Of a stretch of 64,000 bases of DNA, positions 9,881 through 21,330 are shown piece by piece (the stretch's first letter is position 1; the number at the start of each line of letters is the position of its first letter). Made by a program: the position numbers and the translations under genes. The DNA is from Isoetes taiwanensis (taxonomy: Eukaryota > Streptophyta > Lycopodiopsida > Isoetales > Isoetaceae): the NCBI GenBank assembly GCA_021234155.1, contig JAJEKV010000003.1, positions 26,332,233 to 26,396,232 of the forward strand. The letters run 5' to 3'. The notes below the pieces were generated by a model, which did no database searches, was not told the DNA's origin, and worked only from the letters and a program-made list of their open reading frames with translations.

Positions 9881-10047
9881 GTCTAGATTTATGCCACGTG
9901 GCACAATCCGGGTCGTTGATCAGGGTGGAGGGACAGATGCCACAGTTTTATAATATAGGAGGATTTTAACGGTATTTATGCCATGTGGCACAATGTGGGC
10001 CGTTGATCGGGATGAGAAATAGATGCCATGGTTTTGTAATATAGGAT
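9881..10047 (+). repeat. Two diverged ~80-bp direct repeats
   Basis: TTTATGCCACGTGGCACAAT...TTTTATAATATAGGA and TTTATGCCATGTGGCACAAT...TTTTGTAATATAGGA follow each other. The pair is also present in copy B at about 14588-14755, so it predates the segmental duplication. Confidence 0.7.
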
Positions 10048-10169
10048 TATCTACATTTCAAATGGAATAGTGAAACTCCAATGAATATTCTTATTATGGC
10101 AATGTTAAAATATAATGTCGATTCAAGATAATAAAAAAGATTCTAGCAATCTCTGATTGAGTTGCGGGC

Positions 10170-10774
10170 AAAGAAGACTCAGTTAGAGCTCCAACTACCT
10201 TCTATTGATATTTATTATCACTATGATATGTGCAAGAATTTTGGTTGAAATTGGTCATGATTTACACAATAAATGTATTGGTAACTTGATGTTGTTTAGT
10301 GTGGTTTATATTGGTCATGATTTACACAATAAATGTATTGGTAACTTGATGTTGTTTAGTGTGGTTTATACTAGAGCATTTCTTGATGCTAGGAAGCTTG
10401 CTTACTGGTTGACTGGCCATCTTCGGTAAATAGGTCTACCACCTTATCGCACTTTAAAGATGTTGGATAAAGAGTTCTTATTGATTGTTTTTTATGATAT
10501 TGCTGTTGTTGAGCAACTGAAAACCCGTGGATTGCCCACAATGTGGAGTGATTATATTCCGTATCAGCCCTACTTGCCTGCATTTACTCTTAGTACAACT
10601 CATGCTCTTAAAATGCCATATTGGTTTTCCATTCCTAATCTTCCTCTTGATCTCTTAGTGTCAGAGTTTTCTATCAGTATTGCTAATGGCTTAGGTACTC
10701 ATCTGGCCCATTTTGTTCTTGATGGAGTTAAGATTTGTGTCTCTCTAACTTCCGGTCATGGTCTTCCTCGCTGA
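10170..10774 (+). pseudogene. DUF4283-like (LINE ORF1) fragment, copy A
   Basis: Plus-strand text FLDARKLAYWLTGHLR, then KEFLLIVFYDIAVVEQL, YIPYQPYLPAF and MPYWFSIPNLPLDLLVSE resembles the plant DUF4283 domain, found in ORF1 proteins of plant LINEs and in related zinc-knuckle proteins. The F..V.F.....VE.L core and the W..IPNLPL...SE end are the diagnostic parts. An in-frame stop at about 10427 and an insertion from the 61-bp duplication break it. It ends at 10774 with no zinc knuckle behind it and faces a LINE 3' end on the other strand. Confidence 0.5.
10251..10372 (+). repeat. Perfect 61-bp tandem duplication, only in copy A
   Basis: Two adjacent 61-base units (10251-10311 and 10312-10372), each starting TGGTCATGATTTACAC, are identical except possibly at the last base. 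Copy B has one unit at about 14962. This is a later replication-slippage event. Confidence 0.85.
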
Positions 10775-10929
10775 GACCTCGTGACAATGAATACATGGCG
10801 TGAGCACAACTTCGAACACCAAATCTAAAGTCCTTTCAAGTATTAACAAGACATGCAACTGATTTCCAGTCTCAAGTCTGGAAAAGGAATGATGGAAAAA
10901 AAAAACCAAAACGGGTAAAAACCATTCTC

Positions 10930-11835
10930 GTCCTCCTATCTATTGACCCTTTCTTTGCCTTATGGCACAAGCAAATTACCCGTGTCATCGGGATTGTTAG
11001 TTGTCATCCATAATTCCTTGTATCTGCACTCATGCTCCTCTAAGATTCTTCTGATGGCTACTGCCATCCATTTTGCTTTGGACTTGTCCCTTGTATCTTT
11101 GTCCACCATTGTGCTCCAAACCACCTCCAAAACTTCCTTCCTGATTTGCCTGTAGGTTGAACACCTATTCCATACGTATACCTTGTCTTCTATTAAGCTC
11201 GCATAGCTTGCAGATCTTGTGTTTTCGTTCTATTAATGGTCATCGCCATCCGCCTTTCTCAATCTACGGTTTGTGATTGCCCATTCGAATCTTCGATTGC
11301 TATTCTTGTGGATTTCATTATGTCGCTATCGGTGTATATATGTTCAAACCGCCTTTAGGATTCATATTCTCCAAATATAGGCCAAGCTTTGCATTTGGTT
11401 GCCCTGTATCCGGTGTTTTATTAGTCTTCTTCTCATGTTACCATGTTCTCTCTGTAGTTGTCTATTTTCTATTTCCCTCCACAAGTCACATCCCATTTTT
11501 TCTTCCCATTGTTGTACCTCTACTATCCATCCCCCTCTTTGACTCCTCAATTGCCGTGTAACGAATTTAGATCTTGAGAAGTACATGTTGTGCCTACTCA
11601 GGTATGAGATTGTCCTTTTCAACCCCATCACCTCAAAAGGTACTATCCCTATTTCATACAGAAGTATCGTCGTTGGAGTGGCTTTCTTCACTCCGAGCTC
11701 TTTCGCTTGGTAATATTTAATTAGTCGCTCTGCCTTTGACCATTTGCTTGCTGATGTACTACATCCCCACACCTCTACCCCATAAAGCATTGTCGAGGTT
11801 ACAGTCATACTAAACATTTGTGTTTTTACCCCCAC
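10930..11835 (-). pseudogene. LINE ORF2 C-terminal region, copy A
   Basis: The minus strand at 11835-11362 reads MTVTSTMLYGVEVWGCS, KATPTTILLYEIGIVPFEV and QQWEEKMGCDLWREIEN. This is the segment after the RT fingers in plant LINEs (the YG.EVWG motif followed by PT...L.E.G..P). Further left in other frames come HKLRIEKGG, HKICKLCELNRR and RKEVLEVVWSTMVDKD, matching the zinc-type C-terminus and end of ORF2. The catalytic RT and endonuclease are absent, so it is a 5'-truncated LINE or a piece of one. Confidence 0.75.
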
Positions 11836-12474
11836 ATTTCCGTTTGACTCCTCAATCGCCTACCTAACCAATATGAATCTCAAAGAATACATGGTGTTCT
11901 TGCTTGAGTAAGTCACAACCATTTAGTATGATTAGATATATTTTATCCACTACCATGAACGAATATGTATTCGCTCACGGCATTGTTCTATCATTCTGCC
12001 CATTGCTACCTCATCCCTTCTCTTTCTGCCTGAACTTACCAAAGATCGCCACATTTGATTTCTCCCACTAAGCATCAGTTCTTTTTTTCAATACCCGTCA
12101 TTTCGTGTTTTGGTCATATGTATTCCACAGTCCATACTTGCTTGTAAACACATATTGTAGCAGCGATGGAAGTACCACATAGTCCTGCTATCCTAGTACA
12201 TGTTCAAGTACGCACTATGAAAGAAGCAATCTGTCACATGTGGAGCTGACGAGGCATTGCCACTCTAGCTAACATATCATCAGCAATGATATAAACCGCA
12301 CAGTCTTGATTTATTAGTGGTGTCGGAATAACCACTGTCATGTGGATTGCTGATGGACATAGTCACTCTAACAGTGATTAATCAACGGCGGTATAAACCG
12401 CACCGTCCTGATTTTTCAGTAGTATAGAGATACATTGTAGCGGCGATGAGAATACCACACAGTCTGATACAGTT
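11836..12474. other. Non-coding spacer between the LINE end and the 583-bp LTR, copy A
   Basis: No coding signal. It contains two related motifs, GATATAAACCGCACAGTC (about 12289) and GGTATAAACCGCACCGTC (about 12389), and a diverged duplication of TTGTAGCAGCGATG-type text. Copy B holds the same at about 16490-17115. It is the target DNA into which the LTR element at 17116 inserted. Confidence 0.5.
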
Positions 12475-12992
12475 CATGTATATTTGGGAAGTTGTAGCAA
12501 CACATAATCATAGAACTATAATGAAATAATAGAACACTGGACTAAAGAAACTTTATTCATGGACAAGTGATATGGCAACACCATTAACCACCCAACCGAA
12601 TCCACTGGGTTATGGCAAAACACAAGTGCTATGGCAAACAAAAAGCTCTGGCATCTGGCTTATTGGCCCTCCAGGCTAATCTCACTACCCCAAGTAGCCA
12701 CAGATCAAAAAACAATTACAAATCTGTAAAGTCGATGTAGCAGTAATTTGTGACCTCCTGTCACATTTTCGGCCATTACTCCCTCATACGGATGTATTAC
12801 GAGATGTGCCGCCCCAATTCGGAAACTAGACTCCGAGCAAGTTCCAACGAGGTAAAGGTTGCCTCAATTGGACCTCCGAGATATGTCCAACTGAAGTTTA
12901 GGTTCTATTTATAGCTCTCTCTCTCTGACTTTAGCCTTTTTTTCAGGCAGTTGCCTTTTATATCAAAATATCTCCTCGCCTTTAATTAGATT
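12475..12992. repeat. Left part of the 583-bp LTR, copy A
   Basis: Starts TGATACAGTTCATG after CAGTC, as in copy B at 17116. It is cut by the Copia at 12993, after AGATT. It is part of the tandem duplication and not an independent insertion. Confidence 0.85.
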
Positions 12993-14487
12993 TATTTGTG
13001 TGTAAAGCTAGTGAGAAAGAAGACGCTCTAGGTAGATGAAGTGTTATGTGTGAGCACAATAATGACCTATATAGGTCTAGGGTGACATGTAGGGTTAGGG
13101 TACCATGTCACGTGTAGGGTTAGGGTTAGGTTTCCTCATGTAATACTCCTCCTGAAACTGAACCCTAACAACAAAAAAAGAAACAGCAGAAAGAAAACAT
13201 TCAGCTCTACTGCAGCCTTAAAGACTGCTTCATCTGCTGAAGTTTAGTGCCACTGAGAGGTTTTGTAAGTCCATCATCTAGTTGCTTGCATGTAGCACAA
13301 TACTGCAGAGTTATGATGGTATTATCGAGCTGCTCCCTCATAAAGCATAACTGAGTGTCTAAATGCTTTGTTAAGGGATGGTATTTCTGATCTTTGGTCA
13401 AGGCGTGATAGCCCCAGAATTATCCACTAGCATAGTGGCTTCCTTGACTTGTACTCCCATATCATGAAAAAGAGTGAGCATCCAAGTCATTTCTTGAAAT
13501 CCTATGCACAGTGCTTTCAATTCTGCTTTAGTAGCACTGAGGCTCACTGCAGACTGCTTCTTAGAGGCCCACAGAATTGGACTTTTCCCAAAGAAGGAGA
13601 CAAATCCCGTGGTAGACTTCCTTGTTTCATAGTCATGGGATGCAAAATCTGCATCGGTGTAGGACAACACAGGCGCTGGATTTTGAAAGTAAGTAATTCC
13701 TTCAAACATGGTGCCTTGCAAATATGCGAGAATTCCCTTTGTTGCTCTCCAGTGACTCATCTTTGGGTGTTGCATAAACTGGCTGACTTGCCCAACTGCA
13801 AACACGATGTCTAGCCTAGTAATGGTGTTATAGATGAGAGATCCAATTAATTGTCGAAATAATTTGGTATCACATGATTTACCATTAGTGTCCAAGGTAA
13901 GTTTATTACCTGGTTCATATAGAGCAGGAACTGGTTTGGATGCATCCATATGAAATCTGTCTCACACTTCCTTTATGTATTTGGTCTGAATGAGCATAAT
14001 GGAGGTGTCTTTTTGCCATACTTCAATTCCTAGGCAATAATGTAAAAGTCCTAGGTCTGTGACCTCAAAGGAGCGTGCAAGGTGCTCTTTTAAATCTGCA
14101 ATGGTAGATGTTGCATTCCCTGTGATGATTGAATCATCCACATAAAGAACCAAAATACATATTTTAGCATCAGCTTTCTTATAATAGAGACTAGGATCTG
14201 TCGTGGACCGTTTGAAGCCAATGTTCAATAAAAAAGCATTGATATTGTTGTGCCAACATCTGGGGCCTGCCATAGGTCATACAAGCTTTTCTGGAGGTGG
14301 CAGACAAGTGATTCTTCTCCCTTTTTCACAAATCCCTGAGGTTGCTCCATATAAATGATTTCCTGCAGGTCTCCATTTAAAAAAGCACTTTTAAAGTCTA
14401 GCTGATAGATGAGCCATCCTGTACTGGCAGCCAATGCAATAGCTGCTCGAATGGTAGGCATTCTGGCGACAGGGGCAAAAACATCTG
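12993..14487 (-). mobile_element. Copia 3' fragment, copy A of the duplication
   Basis: It consists of the 153-bp 3' LTR (12993-13145), a purine-rich tract, and the pol 3' end up to the RT palm. The fragment ends at the duplication junction at 14487. The AGATT target sequence lies at 12988-12992. It has no second LTR. Confidence 0.9.
13207..14461 (-). pseudogene. Copia pol fragment: RT palm and RNase H, copy A
   Basis: From right to left: FKSAFLNGDLQE, then after a frame change ILVLYVDDSIITG (the YVDD catalytic box, intact in this copy). After a stop near 13963 come LFRQLIGSLIYNTITRLDI, FASHDYETRKSTTGFVSFF and the RNase H end HPLTKHLDTQLCF and KQLDDGLTKPLS. These are the usual Copia RT-RNase H features. 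Frame breaks at about 14275, 13960 and 13400 make it non-functional. Confidence 0.9.
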
Positions 14488-14876
14488 TCTATATTTCAGG
14501 ATCTAGATTTTAAGGGTATAGATATATGCCACGTAGGATGAAAGGTTACATTAAGCAAACCCTTTCATTTCTTGGACAATTTTTATGGTCTAGATTTATG
14601 CCACGTGGCACAATCTGGGTCGTTGATCAGGGTGGAGGGACAGACGCCACAGTTTTATAATATAGGATTTTAACGGTCTAGATTTATGCCATGTGGCGCA
14701 ATGTGGGCCGTTGATCGGGATGAGAAATAGATACCATGGTTTTGTAATATAGGATTATCTAGACATTTCAAATGGAATAGTGAAACTCCAATGAATATTC
14801 TTATTATGGCAATGTTAAAATATAATATCAATTCAAGATAATAAAAAAGATTCCAGCAATCTCTGATTGAGTTGCG

Positions 14877-15424
14877 GGCAAAGAAGACTCAGTTAGAGCT
14901 CCAACTACCTTCTATTGATATTTATTATCACTATGATATGTGCAAGAATTTTGGTTGAAATTGGTCATGATTTACACAATAAATGTATTGGTAACTTGAT
15001 GTTGTTTAGTGTGGTTTATACTAGAGCATTTCTTGATGCTCGGAAGCTTGCTTACTGGTTGACTGGCCATCTTCGGTAAATAGGTCTACCACCTTATCGC
15101 ACTTTAAAGATGTTGGATAAAGAGTTCTTATTGATTGTTTTTTATGATATTGCTGTTGTTGAGCAACTGAAAACCCGTGGATTGCCCACAATGTGAAGTG
15201 ATTATATTCCGTATCAGCCCTACTTGCCTGCATTTACTCCTAGTACGACTCATGCTCTTAAGATGCCATATTGGTTTTCCATTCCTAATCTTCCTCTTGA
15301 TCTCTTAGTGTCAGAGTTTTCTATCAGTATTGCTAATGGCTTAGGTACTCATCTGGCCCATTCCGTTCTTGATGGAGTTAAGATTTGTGTCTCTCTAACT
15401 TTTTATCATGGTCTTCCTCGCTGA
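14877..15424 (+). pseudogene. DUF4283-like (LINE ORF1) fragment, copy B
   Basis: Same text as the copy at 10170-10774 (PYWFSIPNLPLDLLVSE and the VFYDIAVVEQL core), but with a TGA at 15194-15196 where copy A has TGG. Each copy thus has its own disabling changes. Confidence 0.5.
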
Positions 15425-15589
15425 GACCTCGTGACAATGAATACATGGCATGAGCATAACTTCGAACACCAAATCTAAAGTCCTTTCAAGGATTAACAAG
15501 ACGTGCGACTGATTTCCAGTCTCAAGTCTGGAAAAAGAATGATGGAAAAAAAAAACCAAAACGGGAAAAAACCATTCTCGTCCTCCTAT

Positions 15590-16489
15590 CTGTTGACCCT
15601 TTCTTTGCCTTATGGCACAAGCAAATTACCCGTGTCATCGGGATTGTTAGTTGTCATCCCTAATTCCTTGTATCTGCACTCATGCTCCTCTAAGATTCTT
15701 CTGATGGCTACTGCCATCCATTTTGCTTTGGACTTGTCCCTTGTATCTTTGTCCACCATTGTGCTCCAAACCACCTCCAAAACTTCCTTCCTGATTTGCC
15801 TGTAGGTTGAACACCTATTCCATACGTATACCTTGTCTTCTATTAAGCTCGCATAGCTTGCAGATCTTGTGTTTTCGTTCTATTAATGGTCACTGCCATC
15901 TGCCTTTCTCAATCTACAGTTTGTGATTGCCCATTCGGAATCTTCTGATTGCTATTCTTGTGGATTTCATTATGCTGCTATCAGTGTATATATGTTCAAA
16001 ACTGCCTTTAGGATTCATATTCTCCAAATATAGGCCAAGCTTTGCATTTGGTTGCCTCTGTATCCAGTGTTTTATTAGTCTTCTTCTCATGTTACCATGT
16101 TCTCTCTGTAGTTGTCTATTTTCTATTTCCCTCCACAAGTCACATCCCATTTTTTCTTCCCATTGTTGTACCTCTACTATCCATCCCCCTCTTTGACTCC
16201 TCAATTGCTGTGTAACGAATTTAGATCTTGAGAAGTACATGTTGTGCCTACTCAGGTATGAGATTGTCCTTTTCAACCCCATCACCTCAAAAGGTACTAT
16301 CCCTATTTCATACAGAAGTATCGTCGTTGGAGTGGCTTTCTTCACTCCGAGCTCTTTCGCTTGGTAATATTTAATTAGTCGCTCTGCCTTTGACCATTTG
16401 CTTGCTGATGTACTACATCCCCACACCTCTACCCCATAAAGCATTGTCGAGGTTACAGTCATACTAAACATTTGTGTTTTTACCCCCAC
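15590..16489 (-). pseudogene. LINE ORF2 C-terminal region, copy B
   Basis: Duplicate of the LINE end at 10930-11835. The open frame 16489-15914 is longer here (191 codons, extending to SIMKSTRIAIRRFRMGNHKL) because copy A has extra stops and indels. It carries the same YGVEVWG and PTTILLYEIG motifs. It does not encode RT catalytic residues. Confidence 0.75.
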
Positions 16490-17115
16490 ATTTCCGTTTG
16501 ACTCCTCAATCGCCTACCTAACCAATATGAATCTCAAAGAATACATGGTGTTCCTGCTTGAGTAAGTCACAACCATTTAGTATGATTAGATATATTGTAT
16601 CCACTACCATGAACGAATATGTATTCGCTCACGACATTGTTCTATCATTCTGCCCATTGCTACCTCATCCCTTCTCTTTCTGCCTGAACTTACCAAAGAT
16701 CACCACATTTGATTTCTCCCACTAAGCATCAGTTCTTTTTTTCAATACCCGTCATTTTGTGTTTTGGTCATATGTATTCCACAATCCATACTTGCTTGTA
16801 AACACATATTGTAGCAGCGATGGAAGTACCACATAGTCCTGTAGTACATGTTCAAGTACGCGCTATGACAGAAGCAATCTGTCACATGTGGAGCTGACGG
16901 GGCATTGCCATTCTAGCCAGCATATCATCAGCAATGATATAAACCGCACAGTCTTGATTTATTAGTGGTGTCGGAATAACCACTCTGTCATGTGGATTGC
17001 TGATGGGACATAGTCACTCTAACAGTGATTAATCAACGGCGGTATAAACCGCACCGTCCTGATTTTTCAGTAGTGTAGAGATACATTGTAGCAGCAATAA
17101 GAATACCACACAGTC

Positions 17116-17641
17116 TGATACAGTTCATGTATATTTGGGAAGTTGTAGCAACACAGAATCTTAGAACCACAATGAAATAATAGAACACTGGACTAAAGAA
17201 ACTTTATTCATGGACAAGTGATATGGCAGCACCATTAACCACCCAACCGGATCCACTGGGTTATGGCAAAACACAAGTGCTATGGCAAACAAAAAGCTCT
17301 GGCATCTGGCTTATTGGCCCTCCAGGCTAATCTCACTACTCCAAGTAGCCACAGATCAAAAAACAATTACAAATCTGTAAAGTCGTTGTAGCAGTAATTT
17401 GTGACCTCCTGTCACATTTTCGGCCATTACTCCCTCATACGGATGTACTACGAGATGTGCCACCCCAATTCGGAAACTAGACTTCGAGCCAGTTCCAACG
17501 AGATAAAGGTTGCCTCAATCGGACCTCCGAGATATGTCCAACTGAAGTTTAGGTTCTATTTATAGCTCTCTCTCCGACTTTAGCCTTTTTTTCAGGCAGT
17601 TGCCTTTTATATCAAAATATCTCCTTGCCTTTAATTAGATT
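17116..17641 (-). repeat. 3' LTR of the non-autonomous element, left piece
   Basis: Matches 25589 onward base for base apart from scattered changes and stops at AGATT (17637-17641), the target site of the Copia. Confidence 0.88.
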
Positions 17642-17794
17642 TATTTGTGTGTAAAGCTAGTGAGAAAGAAGACGCTCTAGGTAGATGAAGTGTTGTGTGT
17701 GAGCACAATAATGACCTATATAGGACTAGGGTGACATGTAGAGTTAGGGTACCATGTCACGTGTAGGGTTAGGGTTAGGTTTCCTCATGTAATA
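17642..17794 (-). repeat. Copia 3' LTR (153 bp)
   Basis: On the plus strand it runs from TATTTGTGTGTAAAGC to CCTCATGTAATA. The terminal TA replaces the CA found at the end of the 5' LTR. A purine-rich tract (minus strand CAGGAGGAG) borders it. It differs from the 5' LTR mainly by a 13-bp indel in the CTAGGGTGACATG region. Confidence 0.88.
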
Positions 17795-17973
17795 CTCCTC
17801 CTGAAACTGAACCCTAACAACAAAAAAAGAAATAGCATAAAGAAAACATTCAGTGGCTCTACTGCAGCCTTAAAGGCTGCTTCATCTGCTGAAGTTTAGT
17901 GCCACTGAGAGGTTTTATCAGTCCATCAGCTAGTTGCTTGCGTGTAGCACAATACTGCAGAGTTATGATGGTA

Positions 17974-18648
17974 TTATCGAGTTGCTCTCATAAAGCATAA
18001 CTGAATGTCTAAATGCCTTGTTAAAGGATGGTATTTCTGATCTTTGGTCAAGGCGATAGCCCCAGAATTATCCACTAGCATAGTGGCTTCCTTGACTTGT
18101 ACTCCCATATCATGAAAAAGAGTGAGCATCCAAGTCATTTCTTGAAATCTTGTGCACAGTGCTTTCAATTCTGCTTTAGTAGTGCTGAGGCTCACTGTAG
18201 ACTGCTTATTAGAGGCCCACAGAATTGGACTTTTCCCAAAGAAGGAGACAAATCCCGTGGTAGACTTCCTTGTTTCATAGTCATGGGATGCAAAATCTGC
18301 ATTGGTGTAGAAGGACAACACAGGCGCTTGATTTTGAAAGTAAGTAATTCCTTCAAACATGGTGCCTTGCAAATATGCGAGAATTCGCTTTGCTGCTCTC
18401 CAGTGACTCATCTTTGGGTGTTGCATAAACCGGCTGACTTGCCCAACTGCAAACACGATGTATAGCCTAGTAATGGTGATATAGATGAGAGATCCAACTA
18501 ATTGTCGAAACAATTTGGTATCACGTGATTCACCATTAGTGTCCAAGGTAAGTTTATTACCTGGTTCATATAGAGCAGGAACTGGCTTGGATGCATTCAT
18601 ATGAAATCTGTCTAACACTTCCGTTATGTATTTGGTCTGAATGAGCAT
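17974..18648 (-). pseudogene. Copia RT end and RNase H
   Basis: One frame of 224 codons: MLIQTKYITEVLDRFHMNAS, then RQLVGSLIYITITRLYIVFA, HWRAAKRILAYLQGT, SHDYETRKSTTGFVSFFG and WASNKQSTVSLSTTKAELKA. The RNase H core ends at DIQLCFMRATR after a small deletion. It would remove the RNA strand during reverse transcription. Confidence 0.9.
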
Positions 18649-18715
18649 AATGGAGGTGTCTTTTTGCCATACTTCAATTCCTAGGCAATAATGTAAAAGT
18701 CCTAGGTCTGTGACC

Positions 18716-19375
18716 TCAAAGGAGCGTGCAAGGTGCTCTTTTAAATCTGCAATGGTAGATCTGTGATGATTGAATCATCCACATAAAGAACCAAAATACA
18801 TATTTTAGCATCAGCTTAGGATCTGTCGTGAACCGTTTGAAGCCAATGTTCAATAAAAAAGCATTGATCTTGTTGTGCCAACATCTCGGGGCCTGCCGTA
18901 GGCCATACAAGCTTTTCTGGAGGTGGCAGACAAGTGATTCTTCTCCCTTTTTCACAAATCCCTGAGGTTGCTCCATATAAATGGTTTCCTGCAGGTCTCC
19001 ATTTAAAAAGGCACTTTTAAAGTCTAGCTGATAGATGAGCCATCCTGTACTAGCAGCCAATGCAATAGCTACTTGAATGGTAGGGATTCTGGCGACAGGG
19101 GCAAAAACATATGTATAATCAATGCCAAATTCTTGGGCATATCCCTTGGCCACAAGTCTGGCCTTGTGCTTTACTATGCTGCCATCGGAGTTGTATTTGG
19201 TCCGAAATACCCATTTGTTCCCAATGACATGTTGGCCTGCTGGTTTGGGAGTGAGCTGCCAAGTGCCTTGCTGCATAAGCATGCCATATTCAGCTTGCAT
19301 AGCTGCATTCCAGATGGGAATGGCAGCTGCTTGCTTGTAGGTGGCAGGATCTGATGTAGCAAGAAGTTGAGTCAT
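18716..19375 (-). pseudogene. Copia reverse transcriptase, N-terminal two thirds
   Basis: Reads WNAAMQAEYGMLMQQGTWQL, VIGNKWVFRTKYNSDGSI, KARLVAKGYAQEFGIDY, FAPVARIPTIQVAIALAAS and YQLDFKSAFLNGDLQETIYM, the conserved Copia RT blocks. After the block SLYGLRQAPRCWHNKINAFL a short deletion near 18815 shifts the frame, so the YVDD box is out of frame here (copy A keeps it at about 14150). Confidence 0.92.
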
Positions 19376-19595
19376 TAGGGCATAATTGCAAGAGTCTTTC
19401 TTGCAAGCAAGTTGCTACTTTGCCTTGAGCCTCTCGGATCTTCTCACAACAGTATGAGGCATAGCAGATGATGCTGGAACTGGAATATGAGGATGGAGTG
19501 GGTTCCATTCCATGTTATCTGCCTCATCTGTTGAAGCATTTTCAATGGTAGAGTGATCCGGAGGATCTGGTGTGTTTGTAATACATGGTTGATCC

Positions 19596-20763
19596 TCAAC
19601 TAAGAAGACTCATAGATGAGTCCGAATCTTGAGGTGCAACATGCTCAAGAGAAATAGTTGCTGGTGGATCTGCAGCTTTTGCAGCAGAGATCATGCTTTG
19701 CTCAAATAAATGCTGAATCATTTGGAGCTGAAATTCTTCTTTTAAAAATGGCTCTTCATCATAGTATGATGCACTTTCCACAAAATATACACTTCGCGAG
19801 ACGAATACGATCTTGGTTTTTGGATCATATAGTTTCCATCCTTTTTGGCTGATAGGATACCCGATAAAGATGCACTTAATTGCCATGGGATGTAATTTTC
19901 CATACTTCTTGAGCTTCTCTTGAGGTATGGCTGAATATGCTAAACAACCAAAGATTCGTAGATTATCCACATTTGGTTTGCGTCCATAGGCTAACTCATA
20001 TGGAGTGCCAGTTGGATTTGCTAGAGTTGGAGCTCTATTAGCCAAATAGGCTGCTGTAACAACTGCTTCCCCCCAAAAATGTGATGGAAGGTTCTTGTGA
20101 ATGAGCATTGTCCTTACAAAATTCTGTAACGCTCGATTCTTTCTTTCTGCAACGCCATTTTGGGCATGGGCATATGGTACTGTGAGCTCTCTTCTTATTT
20201 TATGAGTAAGCAAGTAAGCATCAAACTTGGCATCCTTGAATTCTGTTCCATTATCAGTTCGTACGTCTTTGAGTGATGTACCAAATTCTGCTTCCACATA
20301 TGAATGAAATTCTTGGAATTTAAGAAGGGCTTTATCCTTTGTGGCTACACAAAATGCCCAAGTAAATCAGCTGTAATCATCGACAATGGTTAGAAACCAA
20401 TGAGCTCCCCGTAGGGAAGCCTCAAGAACACTAGTGGCTCTAAATTCAGCATGTTGAGGAAAAGGGTGTTGAGTTTGCTTACCAAAATGACATGCTTGAC
20501 ACTCCAATGATGTGATCTTGAGCTTTGGCAGGCATGTTACCATTCCTAATGTCGCTAATTCTCCAATGGCTCGTCCTCCAACATGCAAATCGTGCATGCC
20601 ATAATTTTTCTAGATGCAGATCTGCTGCTACATAAGCCGAGGCATGGACTTGAGGCGTTCCATCCACCGTATACAAACCCCCTTTGTTCATGTGTCCTGT
20701 CATGTTAATATGAAGCTGCTCTGGGGTAATGAACTTCCAAGGGCTTAAGTTTGTTAAATACAA
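19596..20763 (-). pseudogene. Copia integrase
   Basis: The N-terminal zinc region is split between frames (LEKLWHARF..., then HVGGRAIGELATLGMV and ITSLECQACHFGKQTQHP with its C-x2-C). The catalytic core keeps FLTIVDDYS (first Asp), DVRTDNGTEFKDAK (second Asp) and HAQNGVAERKNRALQ (Glu). The C-terminal part reads GCLAYSAIPQEKLKKYG and FIGYPISQKGWKLYDP as in plant Copia. Frame breaks lie at about 20600 and 20350 (between the first and second catalytic Asp). The enzyme would join the DNA copy to chromosomal DNA. Confidence 0.9.
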
Positions 20764-20889
20764 ACAGTCTTACCTTGTTTGTCAAATCTAGAAACAGATA
20801 ATAAGTTGGTTGCAGCATCAGGGACATGGAAGACATCCTTAATGGGACATATGCATACTAGTATTTTGAAAAAAAAAACGTAAACTTGC

Positions 20890-21330
20890 TCAATTTTCAG
20901 GCACTTCCCATTCCGCCGTGGATGCAGAATCTTGGTTGGACGAAATGACTGAAAAGAACATTGGCAAAGTGGCTACTACAAATCTCTCTTGCTGAAGATT
21001 AATAATACCTTTGGATTGTGATTGTAGGACCTCTCCATTTGCTACTGTCACTAAGAGAGACGTATCATGAGTAGGATTCGCAAGAATCAGTGGTGTGGTG
21101 ACAGTGTGTTGAGAAGCCCCTGAAGCCATGAGCAAATATTTTGTACTGGCAGGTATGGTAGTAGCAATGGCCATGTTTAAGTATTTCTCACTAAACATGC
21201 CTGAAAGTGCAACTTTTGAGATGCCTCTCGTGGTGTCCTTGGTGCCAGATTTGCCATTTGGACTTGCAGAGGTAGCTGAGTCGCTTGCTAGTTTCTTATA
21301 GGCCTTACATTGAAACCTGTAGTGCCATGT
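20890..21330 (-). pseudogene. Copia Gag end and protease region
   Basis: Starts inside a second copy of the zinc-knuckle tail (HYRFQCKAYKKLASDSATS) and continues to STKYLLMASGASQHTVTT, where a Copia protease has D-S/T-G-A-S. Here the aspartate is replaced (MASGAS), so the catalytic residue is missing. It then reads LLVTVANGEVLQSQSKG, the usual V..G.....G.G stretch. Frame ends at 20890. Not functional. Confidence 0.8.

Larger units (their letters stand above)
9781..14487. repeat. Tandem segmental duplication, copy A (4.7 kb)
   Basis: This segment is nearly the same as 14488-19110. Both contain, in order, an 80-bp repeat pair, a DUF4283-like fragment, a LINE 3' end on the opposite strand, part of an LTR, and the 3' part of a Copia element. 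Copy A ends abruptly inside the Copia RT at 14487, where copy B starts; copy B continues into the rest of the Copia. Copy A is therefore the added partial copy. Differences are point changes and small indels, so the event is not very recent. Confidence 0.9.
14488..19110. repeat. Tandem segmental duplication, copy B (4.6 kb)
   Basis: This is the second copy of the 9781-14487 segment. It continues without a break into the rest of the Copia element to its right. It lacks the extra 61-bp tandem unit of copy A (10251-10372) and has its own small deletion in the Copia RT (near 18815). Confidence 0.9.
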
